Positions 28,892 to 38,721 of a stretch of DNA of 64,000 nt are shown in pieces. The DNA comes from JACKAQ01 sp020634975 [NCBI: Calditrichia bacterium]. GTDB lineage: Bacteria > Calditrichota > Calditrichia > RBG-13-44-9. A program made the position numbers and the translations under genes. The stretch spans positions 1,178,001-1,242,000 of the forward strand of contig JACKAQ010000001.1 in the NCBI GenBank assembly GCA_020634975.1, given 5' to 3'. Each line of letters starts with the position of its first letter. Positions within the stretch are counted from its first letter, which is position 1. Under the pieces are notes generated by a model, which was given only the letters and a program-made list of their open reading frames with translations, was not told the origin of the DNA and made no database searches.

Positions 28892-31000
28892 TTATTCCGG
28901 CAATTTAATGCCATATTTATCGCTGATATCCAGCGGCGGCATCGCACCGCCCAGCGGTTTCAGGTCGCGGACATACCAATTATACCAATCCAGAATGCGA
29001 TAAAGCACATCGATCTGCCCGGTTTGTTTGGCGTTGCCGTGGCGTTCGCCGGGATATTGCACCAGCCGAACCGCCGGGTGATCGTTCATTTTCATGCGGC
29101 GATACAGCTCTTGGCTTTGCGACGGGTGAACGCGGGTATCGTCAGTTCCGCCAAAAATGAGCGTGGCAGTTTTGCTTTTGTGCGCATGATAAATCGGGCT
29201 GCGTTCCAGACTTTGCTGCCACATGTCTTCCAGTTTTTTGCCGGAGTGCACGAACAACTCTTCGTAGGGAATATCGGTGGTGCCGCGTTTGCTGATCAGG
29301 TCACTGATGCCTACGAACATGCACACCGCACGCACTTTTTCGGTGTAATAGGTTGCGAACCACGCGGAGGCGAATCCGCCATACGATCCGCCGCCCAGCC
29401 CGACACGATTTTTGTCTGCAAGTCCAATATTTACAAGATGATCGATCGCATCGGCGATATCATCAAATTCCTTGCCTGCCGCATCGCCGTAGCCGTAAGC
29501 GGCAAACTCGACGCCGTAGCCGGTGCTTGCGCGATAGTTGGGATAATACACCACATAACCCATATTTGTCATCACCTGACCGGGATTGGCGTATCGGCTG
29601 ATCCAGCCGTTGGAGTAGTTGGATTCCGGTCCGCCGTGCACCTGAACGGACAACGGATACGATTTCCCGGCTTCGTAACCGACCGGATACATCAGCAAGC
29701 CTTCCACTTCCAACCCGTCGCGGGCGTTAAAGCGGATGGCAACCTGTTTGCCGAGGGTGCGTTCCGCCAGCCAGGGATTTTGGGTGGTCAGCCGCTTCAT
29801 TTTCGATTGTTTGGCAGCAACGTAAAAAACTTCACCGGGAAATTCCGGCGATTCACCGACAAACGCCATGCCTTTGCTGCTCATCGAGGGATCGTTGAAA
29901 ATCACGCCGGTGGTTGCGGAATTGAGCACAACCGTGCGCGAATCGCCGTTTGCCGCGCTGATTTTGATTTCGCTAAGGGTGGTTTCCACACCTTCATTCG
30001 ACCGGAAATAGAGTGTGCTGTTATCTTTCCAGCCCACCCATTCGGCGTGTCCGCGGAAGTTTGTCGGCGTCAGGTTTTTGCTGTCGCCGCCGGCGAGCGG
30101 TTTTACAAACGCCTGGCTTACGGCGTGGTCTTTCTGGCTGACTGCCGCGGCATACGCCAGATGTTTACTGTCCGGGCTGAACACATAATTGCCCAGTTTG
30201 CCGGGATTATCCACAAACAATTTCGGGGCGCTGCCGTTAACATCGGTGAGATAAATTTTGCGGAAAGCGTAGCGATGGTCGATCAAATTTTTCGGCGACA
30301 TCGACGCTGCGATGGTTTTGCCGTCCGGCGCGAATTCAAAGTCCCACACGTTGATGTTTTTGGTGATCTGGCGCGGTTCGCCGGCGGTGCCGTTTTCATC
30401 CACATCCACCAGATAAATGTTCTGGAATTTCCACTCTTCTTCATAAAAAACAAAATCATAGCCCGCGGATTTGAGGGCTTTTTCCCGCGCGGTTGCGGAA
30501 GTTTCGGCAATATAGCCGAGCACTTTGCCGTTTTCCTGCCAGCGATACTCTTCCACGCTGGTCGGCGAATCGGTGATTTGCTGCGCTTCGCCACCGTTCA
30601 GCGGAATTTGCCAGACCTGGGTGGTTTTGCCATCGCGGCGCATCAAAAAGGAAATGCCTTTTCCGGACGGGTGCCATTGCGGTTTCAGCACATCCACTTT
30701 GCCAACGATAAACGGGCGGCTTTCGCCGGTTGCGGTGGACGCCACATACAGTTCGTCATATGCACCGCCGGGCGCGTCACCGGGTTCGCGCGGCACGCTG
30801 ACGGTGTAGGCAATCCATTGCCCGTCAGGGCTGATTTCCGCGGTGCGCACGCTTTTCATGCGCAATAAATCTTCGGGTTTGAACATTTCTTCTGCCATTA
30901 CTGCATTCCATCCCAATAAAAATAGCATCGTAGCTGCAATCGTCATCCATTTTGCAGCCCAAGCCGGTTGAAAATGTCTCTGTCTCCAATACAGTCGCAT
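28892..31000 (-). CDS. S9-family prolyl oligopeptidase-type peptidase, exported
   Basis: A 702-residue exported serine peptidase. The start is ATG 31000, preceded by GGAGGAGAAAAAC; an in-frame codon 45 nt upstream is not needed. A long N-region with a membrane signal ends near NAVMA. The N-terminal seven-bladed propeller has TolB-like blades (AEISPDGQWIAYTV, FEFAPDGKTIAAS, YVFSPDSKHLAY). The C-terminal alpha/beta hydrolase has QVHGGPES (oxyanion), GGGSYGGF with nucleophile Ser539, GGTDDTRV (Asp) and YPGERHGN (His). Family members release dipeptides or short peptides in the periplasm, probably for peptide nutrition. Divergent from the M1 peptidase gene. Confidence 0.93.
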   Translation of the reverse strand: MRLYWRQRHFQPAWAAKWMTIAATMLFLLGWNAVMAEEMFKPEDLLRMKSVRTAEISPDGQWIAYTVSVPREPGDAPGGAYDELYVASTATGESRPFIVGKVDVLKPQWHPSGKGISFLMRRDGKTTQVWQIPLNGGEAQQITDSPTSVEEYRWQENGKVLGYIAETSATAREKALKSAGYDFVFYEEEWKFQNIYLVDVDENGTAGEPRQITKNINVWDFEFAPDGKTIAASMSPKNLIDHRYAFRKIYLTDVNGSAPKLFVDNPGKLGNYVFSPDSKHLAYAAAVSQKDHAVSQAFVKPLAGGDSKNLTPTNFRGHAEWVGWKDNSTLYFRSNEGVETTLSEIKISAANGDSRTVVLNSATTGVIFNDPSMSSKGMAFVGESPEFPGEVFYVAAKQSKMKRLTTQNPWLAERTLGKQVAIRFNARDGLEVEGLLMYPVGYEAGKSYPLSVQVHGGPESNYSNGWISRYANPGQVMTNMGYVVYYPNYRASTGYGVEFAAYGYGDAAGKEFDDIADAIDHLVNIGLADKNRVGLGGGSYGGFASAWFATYYTEKVRAVCMFVGISDLISKRGTTDIPYEELFVHSGKKLEDMWQQSLERSPIYHAHKSKTATLIFGGTDDTRVHPSQSQELYRRMKMNDHPAVRLVQYPGERHGNAKQTGQIDVLYRILDWYNWYVRDLKPLGGAMPPLDISDKYGIKLPE

Positions 31001-31173
31001 GTTTTTCTCCTCCGTTGTTGCGATGTTGAATTTGAAAATTAACACGTTTCCACCAATTCTGCAACAGACTTAGGATATTGGCACGATCCCTCAACTCTAA
31101 TTCAACGGCACTTGCAAAGATTGCCCGAATTGCGTATTTTTTGGCCAACATTTGGGGATAACGGAGAATCATT

Positions 31174-33270
31174 TTGCGAAACCGCACCTTTTTTGCTTCC
31201 CTTTTTTGGTTGTTTTCGGGGAGCATTTTTCAATTATTCGGGCAGCCGGCAAACCCGCCGGTATTGTTCAACCCGCCGTTGAGCCAGCGCATTGCCAATT
31301 ACGATATCATTGCCGATCTGGATACCGAAACCGATCAACTTACGGGAAAACAAATACTTACGTGGACAAACCCCGGCAGGACAACCGTGCAGGAACTGCG
31401 CTTTCATTTATATATGAACGCATTTCGCAACAGCGAATCGACGTTTATGATCGAAAAAGGGCGGCGGTTACCCGACACGGAAAACGAGTCTGGCTGGGGC
31501 TATATCGATATCAATAAAATTGCGATGCTCCCCTCCCCCAAATCCGCCACTGACCGGCAACTGCTGCAACGGCTGGCCGAGCGCCCGCTGAACGCGCTGC
31601 CGGGATTGGATGTCACCGCAACGATGCAATTTATCCAGCCCGATATTCCCGAACACACCGAAGATAAAACCGTGCTCAGCGTAACCCTGCCGCGTCCGGT
31701 TTTGCCCGGCGAAACGATATCGCTGTTTTTCGATTTTCTGGTGAAATTGCCCGATCCGCCGGCTGACAGAACCGGTGCGCTCGATGAATTTTATTTCGTT
31801 GCACAGTGGTTTCCGAAAATCGGTGTTTGGACGGAAAACGGCTGGAACTGTCATCAATTTCATTATCATAGCGAATTTTTTGCTGATTTCGGCGAATACA
31901 ATGTCTGGATGACGGTGCCCTCCGGCTATTTGCTCGGCGCAACCGGCGTGCAAGTCGGCACTCCGGCTGAAAATGAAAATGGGACGATCACCTATTTTTA
32001 TCACGCGGAGGACGTTCACGATTTCGCATGGACCGCCAGCCCGGAATTTGTGGAATTCAAAGGCACGGCGCAAGATGTGGAAATTCGGGCGCTCATCCAG
32101 AAAGATCACGTTTCGCAGGGCGCGCGGCACATCGAAGCCGCAAAATCCGCTGTGGAAACATTCCAGAACTGGTATGGCGATTACCCGTATCCCAACATCA
32201 CCGTGGTGGATCCGCGACGCGGCGCGAGCGCGGTGGACGGCATGGAATATCCGACGCTGTTCACAGTGGGCACGCATTACGGCATGCCCGAGGGCATCCG
32301 GTTGCCCGAGTTGGTGATCATCCACGAATTCGGACATAATTACTGGCAGGGAATGGTTGCCAGCAACGAGTTTGAGGAAAGTTGGCTGGATGAAGGCATC
32401 AACACCTACACCGAGCTGCAAATAATGAATCATTTGTATGGTCCGCGCAGCAATTTTGTGGATTATCTCGATGTGCAAATCAGCGATGAACATTTTTCAC
32501 GATTACAGTTTCTGCTCGTTCCGGACAACGATCCCATTGTAAAAAACAGTTGGCAGTATGCTTCCGGCGGCAGCTACACAATCAATTCGTATCAGAAACC
32601 CGGGCTTTATCTTCAGTCATTACATAACATGCTCGGCGAAGACGTTATGCGGAACATTCTGCGAACCTATTTTGAGCGCTGGAAATTCCGGCATCCGAAA
32701 TCGCAGGATTTTGTGGATATCGTCAACGAAATCAGCGGCAAAAACCTGCAGCCGTTTTTTGATCAGGCGCTGTACACCACCCGGATAATGGATTACAGCA
32801 TCGAGCGGATATTCACCCGGCGACACCGCAGCAACATGGGTTTTGATTACGATTTTCCGACGGCAACCGCACCGGTGGATACCGCAAACGTGGCTGTCGC
32901 AGATTCCGGCGATGCAGATACCACCGTCGCCGAACTGTTTGAGAGCGGTTTTACCGTGCGCCGGCTCGGCGATTTTATTTTTCCGGTAACCATCGAAGTG
33001 GTTTTTTCCGACGGCGAAACCATCCGGGAAAATTGGGACGGGGAAGCAGATTGGCAGAAATTCAGCTATATCAAATCTGCCGAAATTGTTTCCGCAACGG
33101 TCGATCCCGATCACCATTTGGTAATGGACGTCAATTTTACAAACAACAGCCGGGCAATCGAACCGCACAACAGCGGTGCGAACAAGCTTTCTGCACGCTG
33201 GCTGTTCTGGATGCAGTTTTTGCTGGATCAGCCGGAATTGCTCAACCTGATGACAATTTTTGCACAATAA
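31174..33270 (+). CDS. M1-family zinc metallopeptidase, exported
   Basis: A 698-residue peptidase with TTG start (GGAG 10 nt upstream) and a signal peptide ending FQLFGQ. The N-terminal aminopeptidase-like beta domain starts near ANYDIIADLDTETDQLTGKQILTW. The active site is HEFGH at residues 384-388 with the third zinc ligand Glu407 in ESWLDEGINT, the exact M1 spacing. The exopeptidase GxMEN motif is replaced by SAVDGMEYPTLF (GMEY), as in many bacterial M1-like proteins. The C-terminal region is helical plus a beta tail. It probably acts in the periplasm or on the surface in peptide breakdown. A membrane protein gene follows 12 bp later. Confidence 0.92.
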   Translation: MRNRTFFASLFWLFSGSIFQLFGQPANPPVLFNPPLSQRIANYDIIADLDTETDQLTGKQILTWTNPGRTTVQELRFHLYMNAFRNSESTFMIEKGRRLPDTENESGWGYIDINKIAMLPSPKSATDRQLLQRLAERPLNALPGLDVTATMQFIQPDIPEHTEDKTVLSVTLPRPVLPGETISLFFDFLVKLPDPPADRTGALDEFYFVAQWFPKIGVWTENGWNCHQFHYHSEFFADFGEYNVWMTVPSGYLLGATGVQVGTPAENENGTITYFYHAEDVHDFAWTASPEFVEFKGTAQDVEIRALIQKDHVSQGARHIEAAKSAVETFQNWYGDYPYPNITVVDPRRGASAVDGMEYPTLFTVGTHYGMPEGIRLPELVIIHEFGHNYWQGMVASNEFEESWLDEGINTYTELQIMNHLYGPRSNFVDYLDVQISDEHFSRLQFLLVPDNDPIVKNSWQYASGGSYTINSYQKPGLYLQSLHNMLGEDVMRNILRTYFERWKFRHPKSQDFVDIVNEISGKNLQPFFDQALYTTRIMDYSIERIFTRRHRSNMGFDYDFPTATAPVDTANVAVADSGDADTTVAELFESGFTVRRLGDFIFPVTIEVVFSDGETIRENWDGEADWQKFSYIKSAEIVSATVDPDHHLVMDVNFTNNSRAIEPHNSGANKLSARWLFWMQFLLDQPELLNLMTIFAQ

Positions 33271-33282
33271 CAGAGAACATTA

Positions 33283-34152
33283 ATGGTATTCGCGTTTTTA
33301 CGGACAGGCTTACGGCAAATGTGGCGACACCGGCGGGTGCTGCTCATTTATTATTTATTCAACCTGCTGGCAGGTGTGCTGCTGACCATTCCGTGGCGCG
33401 GCACGCTGAAAGATTTTATCGGCAGCAGCCTGATGGGCGGATCGCTGGCGGGTAAGCTGGACCCGCATTTTCTGATCGAATTTTTTAGCAACAATTCCGC
33501 ACTCAGCGATATTTTGATGAGCACATTTGTCGTCGCCGGGATTATTTATTGGGTGGGCAGCTTGTTTCTCTCCGGCGGTGCGTTTCACATTTTTGTGCAC
33601 CACACCCAATATGCACCGATCAATTTTTGGGGCAGCGCCGCCAATAATTTCGGGCGATTTCTGCGGTTATTTTTATGGATGATTCCGGTATTTTTGCTGC
33701 TGGTGGTTGCGCCTACCGCGGGACTCAGCGGGTTGCAGGATCTCATTTTTGGGGATGACGCTTACGAATCGGTGCTGTATTGGGGCTCCTGGCTGCGGCT
33801 GTTGCTGCGATTTTTGGGAATTGTGTTGTGCTATCTGCTGTTCGATTACGCCCGGATTTACATTGTGCAAACCGGCGAACGCAGCACACGGGTGGCGCTT
33901 TCGCGCAGCTTTGGGTTTGTTTTTGGCAATTTGCGGCGCACCATCACACTGACGTTTGCGGTGTGGCTGATCGGCATCATTTTGCTGCTGTTTTACAACC
34001 CCTTTTCCAACTGGCTGAGCGATCCTGGTACAATTACCATTACCATTTTATTTTTGATGCAACAGCTATTTATGCTCACCCGAATGGCGCTGAAACTGAC
34101 CCTTTTCGCCGGGGAAGTCAGCTTGTTTAACGCGTTGTTTTTTAGTAAGTAA
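33283..34152 (+). CDS. Integral membrane protein of unknown function
   Basis: A 289-residue protein with about six membrane helices, for example at residues 20-38, 75-98, 125-145, 175-195 and 220-245. The N-terminus LRTGLRQMWRHRRVLLIYYLFNLL is amphipathic and positive. It starts 12 bp after the M1 peptidase stop, so it is in the same operon. The overall pattern resembles the glycerophosphoryl-diester-phosphodiesterase membrane domain/DUF4013 type of six-helix proteins, but no signature is clear enough to name it. Confidence 0.7.
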   Translation: MVFAFLRTGLRQMWRHRRVLLIYYLFNLLAGVLLTIPWRGTLKDFIGSSLMGGSLAGKLDPHFLIEFFSNNSALSDILMSTFVVAGIIYWVGSLFLSGGAFHIFVHHTQYAPINFWGSAANNFGRFLRLFLWMIPVFLLLVVAPTAGLSGLQDLIFGDDAYESVLYWGSWLRLLLRFLGIVLCYLLFDYARIYIVQTGERSTRVALSRSFGFVFGNLRRTITLTFAVWLIGIILLLFYNPFSNWLSDPGTITITILFLMQQLFMLTRMALKLTLFAGEVSLFNALFFSK

Positions 34153-34185
34153 AAACGCCGGAAATATAAAAAACTCCCGGCGTTT
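34153..34185. terminator. Bidirectional hairpin between convergent genes
   Basis: A 9-bp stem AAACGCCGG/CCGGCGTTT with a 15-base loop lies between the convergent membrane-protein and propeller-protein genes. The stem's own A/T ends supply short T runs in both directions. Confidence 0.65.
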
Positions 34186-34207
34186 CCGAATAACCGACAG
34201 ACCTCGC

Positions 34208-35763
34208 TCACTTCACCAACAACATTTTCCGGCTGATGCGCTGCTCGCCGCTTTGCAGGGTGTAAATGTAAACGCCTGCGCTGACCGTTTCCCGCCATCG
34301 TCACGAGTGTCCCAGTTAACAGTATGTGTGCCCGCAGAAAAATTCCCGGCTGCCAATGTGCGAACAGTCTCACCTAAACTATTGTAAATTTTCAAAATAA
34401 CCATCGCATTCTCCACCAGTGAAAACGCAATCGTTGTGGACGGGTTAAAGGGGTTCGGATAGTTTTGTTCCAACGCAAATTTTTCCGGCAGCCCTACGGG
34501 CGCCGTTTCGCCCATGCCTGTAGTAATCGCCGGACCCCACGCAGGGAAAGCCGCGTCCGTAGCCAGTCGCCAGGCTTCGCTGCCGTCCATTTTTTGCACC
34601 CAAATTTCCAATTTAACGGTATCCCCGGGAATTTCTTTGGTGAATGCAATCCATTGACCATCCGGCGAAACGGTCGGATCTGTGGCGTAAACATCTGTAA
34701 AATCAGTGAGTTGTGTAACCTGTCCATCGCTAAAACGATAGTGAAAAATATTCGAATACGTATTCAGCGAATTGGACATGCTGAACACAAACCCGGAGCC
34801 GTCGCGCATCCATTCCAGACGGTAAATATCACCGGTATCCGCCGGAACCAGTTGGGTTGTGGCATAGGATCCTCCATCTATTTTCCAGATGCCGGAGCCA
34901 AAAAAATCTTTTGCCAAAAAATCGTCGGAAACCGGCGACCAGTCCCATTGGCTGACATAAACATAATTCGGCGGGAAAAGATCGCCGCCGACGCTCAACA
35001 GCGGCGGGTTCGCATCGATCACCTGCGGAATGCTGCCACCCAAAATGTAGGCAATTTGGGAGCCATCGTGGCGCCATTGCGGATTTTCACCGGAAAAATA
35101 GACACCACCGGTTGCCGTTATGTTTACGGACGCCGAAGCTGCAACATTTTGCCCGGCCTGCACATCCACACCGGATGCGTGCAGCCAGGCTTTGGATGCA
35201 TTAAACACCACAATCCGCTGTTGAACATTGCCAAAATCGGAAACATTTGCCAGAGTGATATCCACCTGAAATCCGGGATTCAGGACAAATTGATAGGCAG
35301 AATCCGCACCGTCAATGTAAAGAAAAAAGATGTTGCTGGTATTGAGTACGGAATTTGAAACCGTTACCATCACACTGCCTTTGGGCATATTGAATAAATC
35401 TGATTGTTTCGGTGCGTTGGTCACTCGTCGCAAGTCGCTGCCGTCCGGTTTGATCGCCCAGATATCATTGAAATACACCGAGCTCATCAACTCGTGACCG
35501 CTGTTGAATGCCAGCTCCTGTCCGTCCGGTCGCCAATCGATAATCCCGGACAAAAAGGGCGAGAATGGCACCGGGTTTGTCCAGATCACGTGATCGTCGC
35601 TGCCATCCGCTTCCGTGATATGCAGCTCGGTTTGATATTTGAAATAGGCTATATTTCCGGGAATTCCAGGTACCTGTGCAAATGCGGCTGTTATCAAAAA
35701 GACCATTCCGGAACAGAAAAATAGTATTTTCGCTTTACAATCGATAACAAACAGTTTCATCAC
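34208..35763 (-). CDS. Secreted TolB-like propeller protein with type IX-like tail; tail frameshifted
   Basis: About 518 residues. Signal peptide at residues 1-29 (ITAAFAQ). A six-bladed TolB/WD40-like propeller has repeated blades (GIIDWRPDGQELAFNSG, GENPQWRHDGSQIAYILGG, DPTVSPDGQWIAFTKE). The sorting tail starts FALEQNYPNPFNPSTTIAFSL. In the plain reading the tail goes wrong after DTRDDGGK and stops at 34213. One extra A in the run of three at 34288-34290 restores ...TVSAGVYIYTLQSGEQRISRKMLLVK, ending at 34208. So the last 25 residues of the secretion signal are out of frame, by a real mutation, slippage or a sequencing error. Confidence 0.8.
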
Positions 35764-35800
35764 TAATCCTTTGTTTTAATTAAATTTGCGATTGCCAAAT

Positions 35801-36703
35801 TTATTGTTTCGCCAAATCCGTGTACACCGGCGGCACGCTTTGCAAATACAGCCAAATCGCCCGCAATTCATCATCCGTCATATTACCCACCCAACGCGGC
35901 ATTGCCGGATTGATTTCTTCTCCGTTGGGACGCACGCCATCGCGAACCGCACTGAAAAAATCTGCCTCGCTCCATTTACCGATGCCGCTTTCCGCATCCG
36001 GCGTGATATTTTTGGACGCCGGCGTTCCGGGCGGGCCGTGAACCAATCCGCCTGCGAGATTTTCACCGTGACAGGCGCGGCAAATGATAGCTTTATATTC
36101 ACCGTATACCGCCGTTACTTCCGGCTGAATTTCTTTGGGAATGGCAACAGAATGATCGATGGTATTTGCCGGCAGCAATTCATCGGACAGCCCGCTGATG
36201 AGCCGCGCGATGGGACCCATTTCCCGTTCGGGCAAAACATTATCCACCGGCGGCGTCTGTTTCAGGTATGCGATCAAATCGCCCAGTTCTTTCGCGTTCA
36301 TTTCCAGATAAAAATTGGAGGGCATAATCACAATCGCCTGACCGTTGCGCTTTACGCCGTGGCGAATGGCGCGCACCCAATCCGCGTCCGAATAACTGTT
36401 GCCAATGCCGCCAGCGCCACTCGTGAGGTTCGATGCAGAAATTTTACCCATCGGCGCTTCATCGATAAATAAATTACCGGCGAGGTTGTTGCCGTGGCAT
36501 TCCACACAACCCATTGTCATCACCAGATGCTCGCCTCTGGCAACGGCAGCCGAGTCCGTGGGAATAGCGATGGTTTCAACATTTATTTGGTGCGATTTAT
36601 TAAATTTTGATGAGCCAATTGCGTACAAAACCGCCGCAGCAATGAGCACCAGCGCCAGCAAACTACCCAATCCAATCCCGGTCCATTTCAATATCTTTTT
36701 CAT
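35801..36703 (-). CDS. Membrane-anchored diheme cytochrome c
   Basis: A 300-residue protein with one N-terminal helix (residues 9-30) and two cytochrome c domains. Heme sites are CVECH in the first half and CRACH in the second, with later Met residues (IVIMPSNFY, NPAMPRW) as probable axial ligands; this repeat of c-type domains resembles alcohol-dehydrogenase cytochrome subunits and other electron-transfer diheme proteins. A strong AAGGAG ribosome site lies 8 nt before ATG. The propeller protein gene is 37 bp downstream on the same strand. It would transfer electrons in the periplasm; its partner is not in the window. Confidence 0.9.
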   Translation of the reverse strand: MKKILKWTGIGLGSLLALVLIAAAVLYAIGSSKFNKSHQINVETIAIPTDSAAVARGEHLVMTMGCVECHGNNLAGNLFIDEAPMGKISASNLTSGAGGIGNSYSDADWVRAIRHGVKRNGQAIVIMPSNFYLEMNAKELGDLIAYLKQTPPVDNVLPEREMGPIARLISGLSDELLPANTIDHSVAIPKEIQPEVTAVYGEYKAIICRACHGENLAGGLVHGPPGTPASKNITPDAESGIGKWSEADFFSAVRDGVRPNGEEINPAMPRWVGNMTDDELRAIWLYLQSVPPVYTDLAKQ

Positions 36704-37132
36704 TGTTGATCTCCTTTTTTGATCGTTTTTCCGTTGCTGGTCAATGAATCAAAACGGATGCCAAATTTGTCGAAGCCACGTAAAAAAGCCATTAAACTAT
36801 TGTTTTACATGAGCTTGAGTGTTTTTTCGATGGGTGTAAAAAAATGGCAAACTGCGCGGCGAAGGCTCGACCAAATGGGGTGTGAAAATGCAAGCATTGT
36901 TTTTATTGAACTTAGCTACGTTAAAATTGTTAACTTTCGGAAAGCTGTGCCAAATTGCGACGTTTTCGTCGAGCGTGCCGCAATAAATTTTTGAAAAAAA
37001 TACGCTGTTTTTCGAACATTTTTTAGGGATAGCTGTATATTCTTTGAAGATAAACCGCAAAAGAAAAACGCGATATATCATTGAATGGACTGAACTTATA
37101 ACCGCAGTATTAACACCGGAAACCGCCGCCCA
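36704..37132. other. Gene-free stretch before the phosphoesterase gene
   Basis: 429 bp between the divergent cytochrome and phosphoesterase genes. Short open frames here lack family likeness and ribosome sites. It presumably holds the promoters of both genes, but I see no clear -35/-10 pair, operator or RNA. Confidence 0.6.
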
Positions 37133-37990
37133 ATGAAATCCATTTCCCGTAGACAATTTTTGACGAGCATTTTCGCCACAGGCGTTAGCGCAACCGGATA
37201 CAGTACGCTGGTTGAGCCGCGCTGGATCGAGATCACCCGGCGCGAAGTGCCGTTACCGCACATCAGCCGTCCGGTTCAATTGTTGCATATTTCCGATTTG
37301 CACTATTCGCTGGTTGTTTTGCTGTCTTATCTGGAAAGCGCGATTGAGATGGTGCTGGCACAACAACCGGACGTTGTTTGCATCACCGGCGATTTCACTT
37401 CCACCTATATTTCCAATGAACGGGAATACAGCCGGATTCTGCGAAAACTGAGCGATGCTGCACCGGTTTTTGCCTGCTTCGGCAATCACGATGGCGGCAA
37501 GTGGGCAATCCGGCGGGGCGGATATGCAACACCGGAACCGGTGAGGAATGTGCTCAACAACGCCGGAATTACGGTGTTGGAAAACGCGCACAACTCCAAA
37601 ATCCTCAACGATAACCAATTGTTTTTTATCGGATTATCTGACTGGTGGGCAGGTGAAATTGATCCGCCAAAAGCTTTTGCACAGTTGTCGCCGGAAAGCC
37701 ATTCCGCACCCAAAATTGTGCTCTCGCATAATCCGGATACCAAAACGCACATCCAGCCGTTTGAATGGGATTTGCTGCTCTGCGGACATACTCACGGTGG
37801 GCAAATCCGCTTTCCGCTGATCGGTGCACCGTTTGCGCCGGTGCGGGACAAACGGTTTGTCGAAGGGTTGCATCGCTGGGAAAATCGCTGGCTGCACATC
37901 ACCCGGGGCATCGGAAATGTGCGGGGTATTCGCATCAACTGCCGCCCGGAAATCAGCCATTTATCACTGATTCCAACCCCTAATTCCTAA
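37133..37990 (+). CDS. Tat-exported metallophosphoesterase (YaeI/YkuE-like)
   Basis: A 285-residue calcineurin-like phosphoesterase. The N-terminus has a twin-arginine signal (SRRQFLTSIFATG). The metal site motifs are all present: LHISDLHYS, VCITGDFTS, FACFGNHDGG, LSHNPD and LLCGHTHGGQIRFP. YaeI/YkuE relatives hydrolyse UDP-2,3-diacylglucosamine-like lipids or other envelope phosphodiesters. Export in folded, metal-loaded form by Tat is consistent with a periplasmic role. It begins without an obvious ribosome site. Confidence 0.88.
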   Translation: MKSISRRQFLTSIFATGVSATGYSTLVEPRWIEITRREVPLPHISRPVQLLHISDLHYSLVVLLSYLESAIEMVLAQQPDVVCITGDFTSTYISNEREYSRILRKLSDAAPVFACFGNHDGGKWAIRRGGYATPEPVRNVLNNAGITVLENAHNSKILNDNQLFFIGLSDWWAGEIDPPKAFAQLSPESHSAPKIVLSHNPDTKTHIQPFEWDLLLCGHTHGGQIRFPLIGAPFAPVRDKRFVEGLHRWENRWLHITRGIGNVRGIRINCRPEISHLSLIPTPNS

Positions 37991-38022
37991 CCGTTCTTTT
38001 TTGTGAAATCCGCAACTTGCCG

Positions 38023-38051
38023 TTGACATTAATTGCCCGATCGCCTATATT
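38023..38051 (+). promoter_or_regulatory. Consensus sigma-70-type promoter before HiPIP gene
   Basis: TTGACA at 38023-38028, a 17-bp spacer and TATATT at 38046-38051. It points to the HiPIP gene, whose ATG is 127 bp downstream of the -10 box, giving a long 5' leader. Confidence 0.65.
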
Positions 38052-38061
38052 TGCAGTAATA

Positions 38062-38077
38062 ATTCTTATTTAAGAAT
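38062..38077. promoter_or_regulatory. Palindrome at the HiPIP promoter start site
   Basis: A perfect 7-2-7 inverted repeat, ATTCTTA-TT-TAAGAAT, covers the expected transcription start. The right arm continues as GATTATT, so TAAGAAT-G-ATTATTG also resembles a 7-1-7 Fur/PerR-type site. A regulator binding here would block transcription of this iron-sulfur protein gene. Confidence 0.45.
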
Positions 38078-38177
38078 GATTATTGATTTTTTCAGATAGT
38101 CATTTACATCGAAATAATAAAGCAATCGTGCTTTTTAATTCTAAATCAGACCCATCAACAAAAGGAGTATAGACGCT

Positions 38178-38570
38178 ATGGACAAGTTGACTCGTAAAGA
38201 ATTTTTACAGCGTCTGGGATTATTTGGTATTGGTGTTTTAGGCGCAGGAAGCCTGTTAAATTCGTGCGGTGGTGGTGGAAATGAAACTGCATCCAAACCG
38301 GCAGCAAAACCAGAACCGGCACCCGCAGCGCAGGCCGCTCCGGCAGAAGACCCCTGTGGCGATTTGTCGGGATTAACCGAGGCAGAAGTAAATATGCGCG
38401 GAACGTTCCAGTATACTTCCCAATCCAAAGAAGCTGAAAAATGGTGTCACAATTGCGCATTGTATGTGGAACCCAAAGATGGCGCAACCTGTGGTGGTTG
38501 CCAGATTATCAAAGGCCCCATCAATCCGGATGGCTGGTGCATGCAGTGGGTTGCCAAACAACCGTCGTAA
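38178..38570 (+). CDS. High-potential iron-sulfur protein (HiPIP), lipid-anchored
   Basis: A 130-residue electron carrier. The C-terminal domain carries the HiPIP cluster ligands Cys90, Cys93, Cys108 and Cys121 (C-x2-C-x14-C-x12-C) in a Gly/Trp-rich setting (GATCGGCQIIKGPINPDGWCMQW). The N-terminus is a Tat-like leader with the variant RK (TRKEFLQRLGLF) joined to a lipobox LLNSC, so the folded 4Fe-4S protein is probably exported by Tat and lipid-anchored. An Ala/Pro linker (KPAAKPEPAPAAQAAPA) separates anchor and domain. HiPIPs carry single electrons in respiratory or photosynthetic chains. GGAG lies 10 nt before ATG; strong terminator after. Confidence 0.92.
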   Translation: MDKLTRKEFLQRLGLFGIGVLGAGSLLNSCGGGGNETASKPAAKPEPAPAAQAAPAEDPCGDLSGLTEAEVNMRGTFQYTSQSKEAEKWCHNCALYVEPKDGATCGGCQIIKGPINPDGWCMQWVAKQPS

Positions 38571-38597
38571 TTACATTTGAACAGATGTGGTTTTCAG

Positions 38598-38629
38598 AAC
38601 GCCTTTCGCAACCGGAAGGCGTTTTTTTA
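38598..38629 (+). terminator. Rho-independent terminator after HiPIP gene
   Basis: An ACGCCTT/AAGGCGT stem with a 10-base loop is followed by seven T. Confidence 0.9.
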
Positions 38630-38721
38630 TGCCCAAAAATCCAAATTTTTGATTTTCCATTTTAACAGATTGGCTTAAATTGATTTCCTGATATTTCACT
38701 GAACTAAAAAGGAGTCAACAT

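Noticed and set aside
36719-36994. 91-codon frame in the gap before the phosphoesterase gene
   Set aside because: Random-looking protein with no start signal.
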